From Phorcus lineatus (Eukaryota > Mollusca > Gastropoda > Trochida > Trochidae): 64,000 bases of DNA. Positions 62,876 through 64,000 of the stretch are shown in pieces; within the stretch, counting starts at the first letter, position 1, and every line of letters begins with the position of its first letter. Made by a program: the position numbers and the translations under genes. The notes beneath the pieces are model-generated. The model was not told where the DNA came from, searched no databases, and was given only the letters and a program-made list of their open reading frames with translations. The DNA lies in contig OV121092.1 of assembly GCA_921293015.1 (NCBI GenBank), positions 46,089,064-46,153,063 of the forward strand, given 5' to 3'.

Positions 62876-64000
62876 GGATTGATCCCGACAGACACTGAAG
62901 CCAGGAACCTGAACAAATCCTACTCGTCTGTGTTTGTTTTATATCTTGGATTATTGATCTAAGTATTACATCTAAGCTTATTCGATAGCATTCAAAAGTT
63001 AATTAACACTCCATTACAGAAATTGACAATTGACTTAAAAAGGGTAGTTACCTCAAAGCAACTGCTATGCATAATTTTTGAAAGAAAATAAAAGTATCTT
63101 TCATGGAACGAATTCTCTTGTCTGTGTTAATTAATAGTGAAATGTAAAAATAAAAATTGTTTTGGTCAAGAATAGATATTTCCTTTGATATTGTCACCAG
63201 CTATTGAAATAGGTATAATAGATTTCAGGTTCTTGCCTTTGGTACTTGTACTACATCTACTTTAAACAGTTTTGTAAATTAGATTAATCTAAAATGACAA
63301 GGAGAATATTTTCTAAAAATTACCAACTTCCTTGCCAAAAAAGATCAAGCAACCCTGATTTTGGTAGCATCACAATGTGAAATCACTCAATTACATGCAT
63401 TGTAGAATATATGTATCATGAATAAGTTCTGATTATGCTTTGTAACCACAAACTATCAAGCCTTGATTGGCTCCATGAAAATGCTTACTTGTGGCAAATT
63501 ATTGACTTAACTGTGTATTCAAATCAATAACTTGATAACTATATTTAAATAAAGTTCTGAAGTATAATAGTCAGCAACTTACTTCATACTTTGATATTAT
63601 TGATGAAAAAGAGAAAAAATTTAATATTTAGCTTATGTTTTAAAAATCCTTACTCTGTGACATCAAAATACATATATATTTAAACATACAACTAACTACA
63701 CTTGCCATTTTGTAACAGTTTTAACAAATTTATAGATCTAGGACACATTAAGTATACATCTCTTAGGAATAAAGCAGTATGCAGTGAGATAACAAATCAG
63801 TCAGTGATTAGCTTAAGAGATGGCCGATCAGCTTCATTGGTTCACTCCAATTGGCAAACTTTAGCATTTGGGTCACAGAATCCTTACACACAGACTTTGA
63901 GTGTTAGCCAAATTGCAAATGTCAATTATCACTAAGGATAAGTATTTGAATTGAAAACATCATCACAAGTACTTCAAATATTATAAGTTTCATGGTCAAA

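Larger units (their letters stand above)
46205..64000. other. Region upstream of the first visible MRL exon
   Basis: About 17.8 kb without a recognised coding exon on either strand. It is either the MRL first intron(s) or upstream intergenic DNA. It holds a nuclear-receptor-like site cluster (48595), three hairpin-forming inverted repeats (49771, 50867, 58667) and the 46-bp satellite (53434-54393). AT/CA microsatellites (58562, 59010), a decayed LINE tail (60170-60404) and a degenerate repeat (62395-62875) make up the rest of what I could name. 46205-48590, 51000-53430, 54400-57900 and 60410-62390 showed nothing else that I could name. Confidence 0.7.

Noticed and set aside
1-64000. tRNA, rRNA or CRISPR features
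   Set aside because: No T-arm box B context fitting a cloverleaf was seen. The regular repeats are contiguous satellites without unique spacers.

Overview
This is a window of AT-rich, intron-rich animal nuclear DNA, probably from a mollusc or another marine lophotrochozoan. Coding exons are small and flanked by GT/AG splice sites, non-coding DNA dominates, satellites and LINE remnants are common, and there are no bacterial-style gene clusters. The mollusc call is an inference. It rests on the CR1/L2-like LINE type, the C-terminal architecture of the gene, and a GGGGAGATAACT-type dispersed motif that I remember as frequent in mollusc genomes.

One host gene occupies most of the window on the minus strand. 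It is an MRL-family (MIG-10/RIAM/lamellipodin) adaptor, the orthologue of vertebrate RAPH1/lamellipodin or APBB1IP/RIAM. I could assemble ten coding exons by reading splice sites and phases: 46204-46099, 39818-39373, 15817-15740, 14979-14820, 13616-13495, 12400-12326, 11779-11633, 11339-11229, 10256-10155 and 9843-7267. They sum to 3,924 nt in one uninterrupted frame (1,307 codons plus TGA), with compatible phases at all nine junctions. In order the protein has a talin-binding-like helix, a Ser/Thr-rich linker, a short coiled coil, an RA domain, a PH domain, and a single 2.6-kb terminal exon. That exon encodes a Ser-rich stretch, a very long proline-rich tail, a polyglutamine tract, an LPPPPP Ena/VASP-type ligand and two copies of a PPPPPKRS..T.LS motif. 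The first coding exon (initiator Met and first talin-binding helix) was not recognised and may lie beyond position 64000.

The 23.6-kb intron 15818-39372 has collected mobile DNA. It contains an apparently intact LINE on the plus strand (25520 to about 29105), antisense to the host gene, whose 1,114-codon ORF carries an APE endonuclease, a reverse transcriptase, and a 2A-like GDVHPNPGP motif after a hydrophobic stretch. Next to it is a decayed, oppositely oriented LINE tail (about 24757-25305). Another LINE 3' end lies at about 22744-22873, and a third decayed tail is upstream of the visible exons at about 60170-60404.

The rest is intergenic or intronic DNA with many tandem arrays: a 15-bp unit at 4171, 39-bp at 5185, 44-bp at 10282, mixed 42/60-bp at 35741, 19-bp at 43783, and a very homogeneous 46-bp unit at 53434. 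Three hairpin-forming inverted repeats (49771-49967, 50867-50904, 58667-58807) lie within 9 kb. I saw no tRNA, rRNA or CRISPR. I saw no convincing previously undescribed multi-gene system. The most notable items are the LINE with its 2A-like leader, the 197-bp foldback, and the satellites with internal higher-order structure.
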